Shown: positions 25,785 through 35,921 of the stretch, one piece after another | How the letters are laid out: every line of letters starts with the position of its first letter | How positions within the stretch are numbered: the stretch's first letter is position 1 | NCBI GenBank assembly: GCA_963806935.1 | Contig: CAWEAT010000022.1 | Span: forward strand, 124,001 to 188,000 | Length of the DNA stretch: 64,000 bases | DNA from: Roseiarcus sp963806935 | GTDB lineage: Bacteria > Pseudomonadota > Alphaproteobacteria > Rhizobiales > Beijerinckiaceae | Direction: 5' to 3' | The notes under the pieces: generated by a model | What the model saw: only the letters and a program-made list of their open reading frames with translations | Databases searched by the model: none | Told to the model about the DNA's origin: nothing | Position numbers and translations under genes: made by a program

Positions 25785-26807
25785 CTAAGCGGCCTTCCGC
25801 TCGACCGGCCCGATCCACACCCTCTGCCGCTCCGAACGGCGCAGAAAATCGACGCTCACCGTGCGGTCGATCTTCTCGGCGTCGAGCGCCCTCAAGAGTT
25901 CGCCGACGCTCGTCACCGGCTTGCCGTCGAGCGCAATGACGAGGTCGCCCGACAATAGCCCCGCGTGGGCCGCCGGCCCCGCCTGGTCGACGCTGAGAAG
26001 ACGCGCGCCGGTCGCCTGTTCAATGCCGAGCCTCAGCGCGATCCGGCGCGGGATCGCCGTCGTCGCCGCGCCGACCCCGATATAGGCGCGCCTGACGCGC
26101 CCGTGCCGGGCGATCTCGCCGGCGACGAAACTGGCGGTGTTGGATGCGACCGCAAAGCAGATGCCTTGCGCGCCCATGATCACCGCAGTGTTGATGCCGA
26201 TCACTTCGCCCGCCGACGACACCAGCGGGCCGCCCGAGTTGCCGGGGTTGAGCGGCGCGTCGGTCTGGACAACGTCCTCGATCATCCGCCCGGTGCGCGA
26301 TTGGAGCGAGCGTCCGAGCGCCGAGACGACGCCCGTGGTCACCGTCGCGTCGAAGCCAAGCGGATTGCCGATGGCGATGGCGATCTGGCCGCGCTTGAGC
26401 CTGGAGCTGTCGCCGAGCTTCGCAGCGGGCAGCGACACGTCAGCCTCGACCCTGAGCAGCGCCAGATCGGTGTCCGGATCGTCGCCGAGCACGCGCGCCT
26501 GCAATTCGCGGCCTTCGAGCGTCGTTAGGCTGACCGTCCGGGCGCCCTGGACGACATGGCTGTTGGTGAGCGCGAGGCCGTCGGACGCAATGATGACGCC
26601 GGAGCCGGAGCCGGCGCTGCGGCCCTGCTTCTTCACGTCGATGCGCACCACGCTCGGGCCGACCCGGTCGACAACCCCGGTGACGACGCGGGAATAATCG
26701 TCGAGCAGCGCGGAATCATTCGGGGCGGGAGCGCCGCCGGGTCCCTGGCTCGCGCTGTCGGAATCGAGGGTGAAGGAGGCGGCGGGGGATTCGAAGGGAT
26801 TGATCAT
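25785..26807 (-). CDS. trypsin-like serine protease with PDZ domain (S1C, DegP/HtrA-like)
   Basis: A 340-residue protease. Catalytic triad: His in ALTNSHVVQGA, Asp in DPDTDLALLRV, Ser in LNPGNSGGPLVS. A C-terminal PDZ domain follows (GARLLSVDQAGPAAHAGLLS, then GDLVIALDGKPVTSVGELLR). The chosen start, MINPFESPAASFTLDSDSAS, lacks a signal peptide, although most DegP-like enzymes are periplasmic. A longer open frame to 27134 adds an arginine-rich region antisense to the glycosyltransferase gene and is probably not coding. Either this is a cytoplasmic HtrA-like enzyme or the real start is elsewhere. Confidence 0.87.
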   Translation of the reverse strand: MINPFESPAASFTLDSDSASQGPGGAPAPNDSALLDDYSRVVTGVVDRVGPSVVRIDVKKQGRSAGSGSGVIIASDGLALTNSHVVQGARTVSLTTLEGRELQARVLGDDPDTDLALLRVEADVSLPAAKLGDSSRLKRGQIAIAIGNPLGFDATVTTGVVSALGRSLQSRTGRMIEDVVQTDAPLNPGNSGGPLVSSAGEVIGINTAVIMGAQGICFAVASNTASFVAGEIARHGRVRRAYIGVGAATTAIPRRIALRLGIEQATGARLLSVDQAGPAAHAGLLSGDLVIALDGKPVTSVGELLRALDAEKIDRTVSVDFLRRSERQRVWIGPVERKAA

Positions 26808-26982
26808 TGCGGCGATATGGTGGCGTCGGCCGCGGCGCGCAAGCGCTGGCGGCGTCGGCCGGCCACTTCCGCCGGGCTTGCCACAAAAGGACAAATAGCC
26901 CAGATATCGCGCGTCGCCCGGAGACCTGCACGGGCGCGAACGCCTTCCGCGCCGGGGCGGCGAAGCGGCGCCCACTGAAGCC

Positions 26983-27828
26983 ATGGTCCTGAGCCCCGCG
27001 ACCGTCACACCCGTCGAGCCAGCGGAGTCTTCGCGGGACGGCGCGCTTGCGGCGAGCGCGGCGATCATCTGCCTCAACGAGGCCGCCTGCATCGGCAAGT
27101 GCCTGCAAAGCCTGCGCGGCTTTGCCGAGATCATCGTTGTCGATTCCGGCTCGACCGACGGGACGCTCGCGATCGTCGACGAGTTCGCGCGGCGCGGCTT
27201 TCCGGTGCGCCTCGTCAGCCAACCGTGGCTCGGCTACGCGCGGCAGAAGCAGTTCGCCCTCGATGCGGCAGTGCAGCCATGGATCTTCAGCATCGACGCC
27301 GACGAGTGGCTCGACGACGAGCTCAGAGCCTCGCTGCCGAGCCTGATGGCGGCCGATGACGCCATTTCGGGCTGGAAGGTGCGCCGTTCGCTCACGCTTT
27401 ACGGGCAATCGGAGCCGGCGAGTCGATGGACGCGGCCGGAGCACATCCTGCGGCTGGTCCGGCGCGGCCGCGCCCGCTTCGATCCGGCGCTCATCGTCCA
27501 CGAGGGCCTCGTCGCCGACGAAGGCGAGACGCCGATCGCGCGCCGCGGCCTCCTGCGCCACGAACGGTCGCTGCCGCTCAACGAACAGATGAAGAAGGAA
27601 ATCGTCTATGCCCGGCTCAAGGCCGAGCAACGGCTGAAGCAGGGGCGCAAGCCGTCGAGGCTCAAATTGTTGTTCAGTCCGCCGATTTATTTCCTGCGCA
27701 TCTTTTTCTGGAACCGCTTTTTTCTATGCGGCTGGGCGGGCTTCATCCACGCCGCGACCGGCGCCATGTACTCGCTCATGACCGAAGCCATCCACCGGCA
27801 ATTGTATTACGCTCGAACGGAGCGATAA
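26983..27828 (+). CDS. glycosyltransferase family 2 (WaaE/KdtX-like)
   Basis: A 281-residue GT-A glycosyltransferase. Residues 27-60 hold SAAIICLNEAACIGKCLQSL; the DSGSTDGT motif follows near 65-72 and the metal-binding SIDADEWLDDEL near 107. The C-terminal third is basic with hydrophobic segments (FFWNRFFLCGWAGFIHAATG) suited to the membrane face. This pattern matches lipopolysaccharide-core glucosyltransferases of the WaaE type. The following GT4 gene, 48 bases downstream, supports a surface-glycan role. Confidence 0.88.
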   Translation: MVLSPATVTPVEPAESSRDGALAASAAIICLNEAACIGKCLQSLRGFAEIIVVDSGSTDGTLAIVDEFARRGFPVRLVSQPWLGYARQKQFALDAAVQPWIFSIDADEWLDDELRASLPSLMAADDAISGWKVRRSLTLYGQSEPASRWTRPEHILRLVRRGRARFDPALIVHEGLVADEGETPIARRGLLRHERSLPLNEQMKKEIVYARLKAEQRLKQGRKPSRLKLLFSPPIYFLRIFFWNRFFLCGWAGFIHAATGAMYSLMTEAIHRQLYYARTER

Positions 27829-27876
27829 ACCGCTTGCCGCCAGCGGATTGCGCGGAATCGGATCGGGCGAGGCGGG

Positions 27877-28956
27877 ATGAACCGGGAATTCGATGACGAC
27901 GCCCTCGACGCGCTCGAAGTCGTCATCCCCAATCTGAACTGGCGCTATTCGGGCGGCACGGCCGTCAATCGCACGATCGCCCCACTTATCGCCGAACGGT
28001 GGCGAACGGCGTGGGTGGGACCTGACCGTCCGGATGGAATCGCCGCCTTGACCGTCGGCGATCTTGTGCGCCTGCGCTTCCGTCCCCCGCGCCATGGAAG
28101 GGCGCGCATCTGGCACGCGCGCCGCAATGTCGAGATGATCGCCGGGCTTTTCCTCAATCTCATGGGCTACGGCTTTGCGCTGATCTTCAATTCAGCCTCG
28201 CAGCGCCCGAAAACCTGGCTCACCAACTTCCTGATCGGCCGGATGGACGCCCTGATCGCGACCAGCGAGGCTGCGGCGCAATATCTTAAGCGCCCGGCGA
28301 CCGTCATCCATCACGGCATCGACGTCGATCTCTATTCCCCGCCCGCCGACCGGCGCGCCGCCTTCGCCGCGACCGGCCTGCCGGGAAAATACGGCGTCGG
28401 CATCTTCGGCCGGGTCAGGCGGCAGAAGGGAATCGACCTGTTCGTCGAGGCGATGTGCCGGCTGCTGCCTCTCTACCCCGACTTCTCGGCGGTGGTGATC
28501 GGGCTCGTGACTGTCGACAACCGGCCGTTCGTGGAGGGCCTGAAGCAGCGGGTCGCCGCCGCGGCCCTGACAGAGCGCATCCGCTTCTTGGGCGAATTGC
28601 CGGTCGAGGAGGTGCCGCGCTGGTATCAGCGGATTTCGATCTACGTCTTCGCTTCGCGCGTGGAAGGGTTCGGGCTGACCATGCTCGAGGCGATGGCGAC
28701 GGGCGACGCGGTCGTCGCCACCCGCGCCGGGGCCGCGGAAATGGTGATCACCGACGGCGACGACGGCGTGCTCGCGCCGGTCGATGACGCCGCCGCGCTG
28801 ATCGCCGCGCTCGAGCCGCTGATGCGCGATCCTGAACGCATCGAAGAGATGGGACGGCGGGCGCGGGAGAAAGTCGTCGAAAAGTTCAGCCGCGACCGGG
28901 AGGCCGACGAGATCAGCGCGGTGTACAAGCAGGTCTGGGCGGCGCGCGCTCCTTAG
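27877..28956 (+). CDS. glycosyltransferase family 4 (LPS core-type)
   Basis: A 359-residue GT-B enzyme. The N-terminal domain includes VVIPNLNWRYSGGTAVNRT, HARRNVEMIAG and ATVIHHGIDVDLY. The nucleotide-sugar-binding domain contains GIFGRVRRQKGIDLFVEAM (GRxxxxKG motif), and ASRVEGFGLTMLEAMATGDA (the ExFGxxxxE donor site) followed by ATRAGAAEMV. It resembles mannosyl or glucosyl transferases of LPS core assembly; the exact sugar is not determinable. Likely an operon with the GT2 gene. Confidence 0.9.
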   Translation: MNREFDDDALDALEVVIPNLNWRYSGGTAVNRTIAPLIAERWRTAWVGPDRPDGIAALTVGDLVRLRFRPPRHGRARIWHARRNVEMIAGLFLNLMGYGFALIFNSASQRPKTWLTNFLIGRMDALIATSEAAAQYLKRPATVIHHGIDVDLYSPPADRRAAFAATGLPGKYGVGIFGRVRRQKGIDLFVEAMCRLLPLYPDFSAVVIGLVTVDNRPFVEGLKQRVAAAALTERIRFLGELPVEEVPRWYQRISIYVFASRVEGFGLTMLEAMATGDAVVATRAGAAEMVITDGDDGVLAPVDDAAALIAALEPLMRDPERIEEMGRRAREKVVEKFSRDREADEISAVYKQVWAARAP

Positions 28957-29082
28957 GACGAGGTTCTATCAGCGCGCGCAGGAGGCGCGCTTACCGGCGC
29001 GCCTGTCGACCGCCCCTCAGCGCTTAAGTCAACTCTGGATGATGACGCGCAAGAAGCGCCGAGGGCGCGATCAGAAGCTTCT

Positions 29083-29430
29083 TTACGTTCCCGTCCCCAT
29101 CTTCGTGGGCTGCGGCGCAGGGTGCTCGTGCACATGAACGACAAGAACATGAAGCGGCGCGACCATGACGGTGACGTGATGCCTCAGATAGTCCGAGTGC
29201 ACGTACCCCTCATGTCCGGCCCATCCCATATAGCACCAGGTATGACCGCAGCTGTGGATGTCGATTGCAGCGCCAGCGGGAATGATCGCCTTCACCTTAT
29301 GGCTGGTCGAGGGGCCTGACCTCAGATTGAGATTCGCGGTGGTGTGGGTGACGGCAGCGTCGGAAGCGCTGGAATAAAGCCACAGACCAAGTACGGAACC
29401 GATAAAAGCAACGGCGTGGCGCGAAGCCAT
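29083..29430 (-). CDS. exported SH3b-domain protein
   Basis: A 115-residue protein. Signal peptide (MASRHAVAFIGSVLGLWLYS, cut near SDA-A), then a bacterial SH3 domain of about 60 residues: TTANLNLRSGPSTSHKVKAI, then AAIDIHSCGHTWCYMGW and GHEGYVHSDYL. Two cysteines in the domain may pair. A His/Val/Pro-rich tail (HVLVVHVHEHPAPQP) follows. SH3b domains usually bind peptidoglycan or proteins in the envelope. The gene stands alone. Confidence 0.85.
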   Translation of the reverse strand: MASRHAVAFIGSVLGLWLYSSASDAAVTHTTANLNLRSGPSTSHKVKAIIPAGAAIDIHSCGHTWCYMGWAGHEGYVHSDYLRHHVTVMVAPLHVLVVHVHEHPAPQPTKMGTGT

Positions 29431-29523
29431 TGGATCCCTCCCATTTTTTTTAAGTCGACAAAGTAACGGCGTGAACTATCTGTCGATTGCAGAATTAGTC
29501 AAGCCGCCCTCGACTGGCGGCGC

Positions 29524-30168
29524 TCAAGCCGCGTTCGGGCGCATCGCCGCGAACAGGCGCTTCAACGGCGCCGAGACGTGGTGGCGCAGCATCGCGAGCT
29601 TCTTGTCGCCTTCCGAGGTGACCCAGTTGAACTGGATGACGCGGCGCTCGCCGGCAAAGGGCTTGTGGCCATGCCAGGAATTGTCGGCCCGCTTGAACGC
29701 CAGCAGCGTTCCCTCGGTCGGGGGCACTTCCATGATCATGTCATCGAGGTTGTCGCCCGATCTCAAGAGGCGCAGGCGACCACCTGAGTTCTCCCAGCTC
29801 GGGTTCATGTAGATCAGGATGGTGATGATCTTGCTCTTCGTGTCCGTATGGATGCGCCCGTCCTTCGGGCTGCATTGGCCGCGGACCGTGATCGTGCTTG
29901 GTCGGCCGGCGAGATCGAGCCCGAACTTCTCCTCGAAGGCTTCGCGGAAGTCGTCGCTCTCGAGGTCGGCGAGGAATTCGCGGAACCCAGGCCCGTATGA
30001 AAGCTGGGCGACCGGAAAGCTCCCGCCTTCCGAGATTTTTGGGTAGTCGGCGTTGATCTTCGCCCGCGCCTCGGGGCGGACGAAACCGGGAACGACGAAA
30101 TACTCGAACGGCTCGCGCGCCAGCGGGGCCGCCTTCAAGGCTTCGAGGTCGAGAGAATGGAGCGCCAT
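29524..30168 (-). CDS. 2-oxoglutarate/Fe(II)-dependent oxygenase
   Basis: A 214-residue double-stranded beta-helix oxygenase. The iron-binding triad is visible as GRIHTDTKSKIITILIYM (His-x-Asp) and ADNSWHGHKPFAGERRVIQF (distal His, followed by the Arg that binds 2-oxoglutarate). The N-terminus MALHSLDLEALKAAPLAREP leads into FEYFVVPGFV. It resembles prolyl-hydroxylase-like members that hydroxylate proteins or small molecules; substrate unknown. It lies 143 bases beyond the end of the glycogen operon on the same strand. Confidence 0.85.
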   Translation of the reverse strand: MALHSLDLEALKAAPLAREPFEYFVVPGFVRPEARAKINADYPKISEGGSFPVAQLSYGPGFREFLADLESDDFREAFEEKFGLDLAGRPSTITVRGQCSPKDGRIHTDTKSKIITILIYMNPSWENSGGRLRLLRSGDNLDDMIMEVPPTEGTLLAFKRADNSWHGHKPFAGERRVIQFNWVTSEGDKKLAMLRHHVSAPLKRLFAAMRPNAA

Positions 30169-30311
30169 TGAGCAAGAAATCCAACGACGACGAAAGAGTC
30201 GACGGCCACTTTTAAGCGGCGAAGCTCCGCCGGTCAAAAGGCGCCGCGGCTCGCAAGGAGCGGCGAAAGGCCGCAGCGCATCCGAGGGCGAACGCTCGGG
30301 CGAATCGACGG

Positions 30312-33300
30312 TTACGTCCGTCCCTTGGCGAGCGCCGCGAGGATCGCCTGGGTCCGGTGGCTGGCGAAGGCGGCGGCCACGTCGGGGCTGAGCTTGAGGC
30401 GCCAGTTGGGCCGCTCGCGGTCGGTTCCGGGCAGGTTGGTCTGGACGGTCTCGCCGACGAGATCGTCGAACTGGGCGTGGGCGAGGATCGAACCGGCGCG
30501 GCCGACGAGCGCATGGACGGCGGCGGCGATGGCGTCGGTCAGCGGGGCGTCGTCGGTCGGGCCGGCGCCGATCAGCCCGGCGGCGACGAGAGCGGCGATC
30601 AGGCCCCGCTTTTCCTCGCGGCGGCGGGCGATCTCCTCGCCGGCCCTGGCCAGGGTCAGGAAGCCGAGCGAGAGCCGCTCGGCGATGTCGGCGCCTCCCC
30701 ACCAGCCGGCGAGCGTCGCCAGATCGTGGGTGGCGACGCAGGCGACCGAGCGCGGCGGATAGGATTTCCGGCGGCCGGACCTTTGCGCCGTCGCGCTCGA
30801 ACCATAACACCCGCATGCCGTCGATATTGGCGCGCGTCATCCGGTCGCGGAAACCTTCCGGCACGGTGCCGAGATCCTCGCCGATGACCATGCATTGGGC
30901 GCGCTGGCTCTCGAGCGCGATATGGCCGATGAGGTCGTCGAGCGGGTACGAGAGGTAGGCGCCTTCGGCGGGCTTCGCGCCCGCCGGGATCAGGAACAGG
31001 CGCTCGAGCCCCATCGCGTGATCGATCCGCAGCATCCCGGCGTGGCGCATGTTGGCGCGGTAAAGCGCGCTGAGCGAGGCCCAGCCCTCGCGCGCGCCGG
31101 CGAGCGGATTCGGCGCCGGCAGGCTCCAGTTCTGTCCCTGGATGGAGAACGGATCGGGCGGCGCGCCGATGGTGACGCCGCGGGCGAGGATGGTGTGGTG
31201 CGCCCACGACTCCGATCCGTCCGGCGCCGCGCCGACCGCGAGGTCGCGATAGAATCCGATCTCGAGGCCGCGCCCGCGCGCGCGTCTCGGCTGCCCGGCC
31301 GAGCTGGCGGTCGGCGAGCCACTGGCAGAAGAGGGCGAACTCGAAGGCTTGGCGGTTGCTCTCGATCGCCTTGTCGATCGCCCTGGGCTCGCCGTCGCGC
31401 ATCTCCAGCGGCCAGAGCCGCCAGTTCGCTCCAGCTTCACCGTCGGCGGTCGCATGGAAGGCGGCGAAGCGCCGCAAGGCTTCGCCGCCCGATCTTGCGA
31501 ACGCGTGGTAGTCGGCGACGAGCGGATCGCCGGGGCGTGCGGCGCGGAGGCGGGCGAAGGCCGCGCTCCAGGCTTCGAGCGCGGCTCGCTTGGCGCGCCA
31601 TACCGCGTCATACTCGACGTGCGTGGTCGCGGCCGCGGCTGCGAACGCCGGCGTGAGCGCGGTGAGCGCCTCGTCGACCGCCGCGTCGCGCGGCAAGCCC
31701 GCGCCATCGAGCGCGTCGATCAAAATCGGATCGAGGAACCGGCGATCGGAGGGATAATAGGGACTGGCTCTGTCCCGGTCGCGCGGGAACAGCATATGGA
31801 GCGGGCTGACGCCGAAATAGGCCGCCCCGGCGGAGCCGGCCTTCTCGCCCGCGAGCGCAAGGGCCGAGAAGTCGCCAATCCCCTGGTCAGAACGGTCGCC
31901 CGCGCGTCGCAGGGCGTAAAGCTGGGCGGCCACGCCGAACCGCTTGCGCTGCGCCGCCGGGGAGCTGAAGGCTTTCGGCGGGGCGACGGTCAGCGCGCAT
32001 TCGGCGCCGTCGACGATGAGCCGGTAGCGGCCGACCGGCAGCGCCGGCAGGGCGATTGCGCGCTCGGCGACGGCGCGCCCATCGGGCAGGCCGCGGCGGA
32101 CGCCGTCGCCGGCCTCGACCCGCCATTCGACGGCGGCCCCGTCTTCCGGCGCGATGCGCGCGTCGACTGCGCCCGGCTGGTCGCGCAAAGGCGCGCTCAG
32201 CGGCTCACCGAGCCGCAGCACGAGCGAAGAGGGCAGGCGCCGACGCTGCGTCTCGTCGATGAGCCTGGTCAGGCTGTCGCGCGCGTCGGACTCGCTGCCG
32301 GCTTCGAGGCCGAGCGCCGAGAGAAGCGCAATCTTGGTCTCGGGCGTGACGATCGTACGCTTGCCGCGGACGTCAAACCATTCGGCGGCGATTCCCGCCG
32401 CGCCGGCGAGCGTGTCGATGGTCTCGGCGCTGGGCGCGCCAGAACCGGGGCCGCCGCTCGCGGTCCGCGCTTCGGCCAGAATGAGCGAGGAGCGGGCGCG
32501 CAGCCGCGCCCGGTCGGCGAGGGCGATCCTGCGCTCGGGCGTCTCGGGGTCGCTGGTGTCGATGAGGGCGCGCCACGCCATGCCGGAGCGCGGCGCCGGC
32601 AAGCGGATCTCGACGTCCGCGGTCGATCGATTCATTGCCAGCGCCACCCGATCGACGCCATCCTCTTGCGGCGTTGCAAAGACGGCGACCAGAACCGCTC
32701 CCGCCGGGTCGTTCCATCCGCCCTCCGTCAACGGCCCGTCGGCGTCGCGCCATTCCACATCGGGGAGACCGCTCGAGTCGAACGGCGCGCCGGTCAGGAA
32801 GGCGTCGCGCGACAGCGCGGAATTGCCGCGCCGCGCCTTGATAAGCCGGGCGGTGAAGGCGATCAGCGAAGCGTCGGAGGCGCTCCAGTCGATGGCGCTC
32901 GTCGCGTTGTCCTGGGCGTAGGCGTTGTTGTTGCCGCCCTGGCTGAAGCCGAGCTCCATGCCCATGGAGAGCATCGGCGTCCCGCGCGAGGCCAGGAGCA
33001 GGGTCAGGAGATTGCGCTCGTCGCGCGAACGCGCGGCCAAAATCGCCGGATCGTCGCTCGGCCCCTCGACGCCGTGGTTCCAGCTCAGATTGTTGTCCGT
33101 CCCGTCGCGATTGTGCTCGCCGTTGGCGTCGTTGTGCTTGTTCGCGTAGGAGACGAGGTCGCGAAGGGTGAAGCCGTCGTGCGCGACGACGAAATTGACG
33201 CCTTGCGATGGGGCGGCGGCGTGGTCGAACACGTCGCGGGAGCCCGCGATCCTGGTCGCGAGTTCGCCGCGCGCTCCGGCGTCGCCACGCCAGAAGCGGC

Positions 33301-34468
33301 GCGCGCCGTCGCGGAAGCGATCGTTCCATTCGGCAAACGCGGGGCCGAACCGGCCGAGCTGGTATCCGCCCGGGCCGACATCCCACGGCTCGGCGATCAA
33401 GCGCGCCTTGGCCAGGACCGGGTCGGCGCCGAGAGCCTGGAAGAACGGCGCATTCGGGTCAAAGCCATCGGCGCGGCGGCCGAGCGTGGTCGCGAGATCG
33501 AACCGGAAGCCGTCGAAGCCGCCATGGATCATCCAGCGCCTCAGCGCCCCGATCGCCATGTCGATGACGAGCGGGCGGTCGAGCGCCAGGCAATTGCCGG
33601 TGCCGGTGTCGTTGACGTAGACCGCCGGATCGCGGGGATCGAGGCGAAAGAAGGCGGCGTTGTCGAGGCCCCGGAACGACAGCGTCGGCCCGAACTGATC
33701 GCTTTCGCCGTCATGGTTGAAGACGACGTCGAGGATCGCCTCCATGCCGGCGGCGTGCAGAGCATCGGTCGCCGCGCGCACCTCCGCCCAGCCGCCCGGC
33801 GCAAGTCGTGGATCGGGCGCCCCGAACACGACGGTGTTGTAGCCCCAGGCGTTCGAGAGCCCGAGCGGCGGCAGATGGCGTTCGTCGACGAATACGTCCG
33901 CCGGCATGATCTCGACCGCGGTGACGCCGAGGCCCCTGAGATGCGCGATCGACGCGGGGTGGGCGAGCCCGGCGAAGGTTGCGCGCGCAGTCTCGGGGAT
34001 CGCCGGATTGAGGCGGGAGAAGCCGCGCAGGTTGAGCTCGTAGATGACAAGCGCGTCCGCCGCGACGCGCCTGAAGCCGGGCTCGCCCGCCGGCGGCGCG
34101 CCGGCGATCGCCTTCGGCGCGAACGGCCCGCTGTCGTCGCCGAACTTGAACATCGACGGATGGAGGCGGAACGGCCGGTCGAACCGCCAGGCGTAAGGAT
34201 CGGCCAGCAATTTGGAGGCGTCGAAGCGCGCGCCGCGCGCTGGATCGTATGGGCCATCGACGCGAAAGCCGTAGCGTGCGCCCGCCCCGAAGCCGGGCGC
34301 GAGCCCGCGCAGGACGCCGTGCGCGTCACGGGCCATTGAGGCGCGAAAGACTTCGCGATCGCCGTCGTAAAGGCACAGCGACGCGCTTTCGGCATTCGGC
34401 AGAACAAGAGCGGCCTCGAGCCCCTTCGCGCCGATGGCGACGCCGAGGTCCGCTGGAATGTCGCTCAT
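30312..34468 (-). CDS. glgX: bifunctional glycogen debranching enzyme GlgX / 4-alpha-glucanotransferase MalQ
   Basis: One continuous frame joins GlgX (residues about 1-667) to MalQ (about 685 onward) through a short SGGPGSGAPSAE-type linker, with no stop between. GlgX shows CBM48-like RVDGPYDPARGARFDASKLL, the nucleophile region GFRFDLATTLGRR, AEPWDVGPGGYQLG and VAHDGFTLRDLVSYANKHND. MalQ shows LYALRRAGDRSDQGIGDFSA, RIDHAMGLERLFLIPAGAKP, VIGEDLGTVPEGF and CVATHDLATLAGWW, ending ALAKGRT. Two one-base insertions (about 31270-31285 and about 30763) shift the MalQ frame; corrected length is about 1385 residues. Debranching of phosphorylase limit dextrins is thus tethered to transfer of the released maltodextrins. 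Start overlaps the glgA stop (ATGA). Confidence 0.9.
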
Positions 34469-35921
34469 TCGGCAGGCCCGGCGAGAGCGCGATAGAGGGC
34501 GGCGTATCGCTGCGCCGGACCGCGCCAGGAGACGTCCGAGCGCATGCCGTTGAGCTTGAGGCGCCTCGACCTCGCCGGATCGCGGCCGATCTCCAGCGCC
34601 CGGTCGAGCGCATGCGTGAGCGCTTCGATCGAGGGCGGAAAGAACTGGACGCCGGTCGCCACTCCCGCCGTGGTGGCCGCCTCGTTGGCGTCGATCACGG
34701 TGTCGGCGAGGCCGCCGACGCGAGCGACGATCGGCACGGCGCCATAACGGAGAGCGCAGAGCTGGGTCAGGCCGCAGGGCTCGAACCGCGACGGCACGAC
34801 GATGAAGTCGGCGCCGGCCTGGAAGAGATGGGCGAGCTTCTCGTCGTATCCGATAACGCAGGCCGCTGAACTCCGGGCGCGCGGCCGCGGCGGCGACGAA
34901 GCCCGCCTCGAGCGCCGGATCGCCCGAGCCCAGCAGCGCGAACTGGCCGCCCTTGCCGATGAGGTCCGGCAGCGCCTCCAGCAGAAGATCGAGGCCTTTC
35001 TGATCCGAGAGGCGCGAGACGACGCCGAAGAGAGGGCGATTCGCGCCCGGCGCGAGGCCCAACCGGGTCTGGAGGGCGGTTTTGTTGCGCACCCGCATGT
35101 CGATGCGCAGCGCGCTGTAGTTTTGCGCCAGCGCGGGGTCGGTGGCCGGATTCCAGACCGTGTCGTCGATGCCGTTGACGATGCCCTGGACGACGGCTGC
35201 GCGCGTGCGCAAGAGCCCGTCGAGCGCCATGCCGAACGCCGGCGTCATGATTTCGCGCGCGTAGGTCGGCGAGACGGTGGTGATGCGGTCGGACAGCAGG
35301 AGGCCGGCTTTGAGATAGCCGACGCCGCCGAAATATTCGACCCCGTCGATGGTCATCGCGGTTGCGGGCAAACCCAGCTCGGCGAAGACCGAGGCGGGAA
35401 AGTGCCCCTGGAACGCGATGTTGTGGATCGTGATCGCCGTCCCGGGACGCGGGCCATCCGCATAATGCAGATAGGCGGGAGCAAGCGCCGCCTGCCAGTC
35501 ATGGGCGTGAACGACTTGCGGGCGGAAATCGCCGATCACGCCGAGCCCGATGTCGGCGCCGACGCGTCCGAGCGCCGCGAACCGGCGCGCATTGTCGGGC
35601 CAATCGAGCCCGTTGGGGCCGAGGTAGGGATTGCCGGGCCGGTCGAAGAGATGGGGGGCGTCGAGCGCGAACAGGTCGAGTCCCGCCCGCCTTGCCGGCG
35701 AGGACGCGAGCCGGCCCGCCGAACAGGTCGCTGTACTCGTGCGAAGCGGAAGCGCCGGCAAGCTTGGCCGTGACCGCCGGGTAGGCGGGGACCAGCGTTC
35801 TCATCTCGACGCCTTCGCGGGCGAGGGCGGCGGGCAGCGCGCCGGCGACGTCGGCGAGCCCCCCGGTCTTGACGAGGGGGAAGATTTCCGAGGCGACTGA
35901 GAGGACTTTCAGCTCGCTCAT
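34465..35921 (-). CDS. glgA: glycogen synthase (ADP-glucose), two apparent frameshifts
   Basis: A GT5 synthase of about 485 residues extending alpha-1,4-glucan from ADP-glucose. The first frame gives MSELKVLSVASEIFPLVKTG with the KTGGLADV ADP-glucose site. After an extra base near 35686, the second frame gives LDLFALDAPHLFDRPGNPYL, HAHDWQAALAPAYL, GVVSRLSDQKGLDLLLEALP and up to PEFSGL. After another near 34862, the third gives VIGYDEKLAHLFQAGADF, then PSRFEPCGLTQL to the stop. Every catalytic block is present. Stop and start overlap glgX and glgC by four bases each. Confidence 0.92.

Noticed and set aside
28974..28992. GC hairpin after the GT4 gene as terminator
   Set aside because: Only short GC alternation and no T run; too common in this base composition.
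31349..34339. 996-codon plus-strand open frame across glgX/malQ
   Set aside because: Arginine/glycine-rich shadow of the conserved minus-strand GlgX-MalQ frame; no family features.
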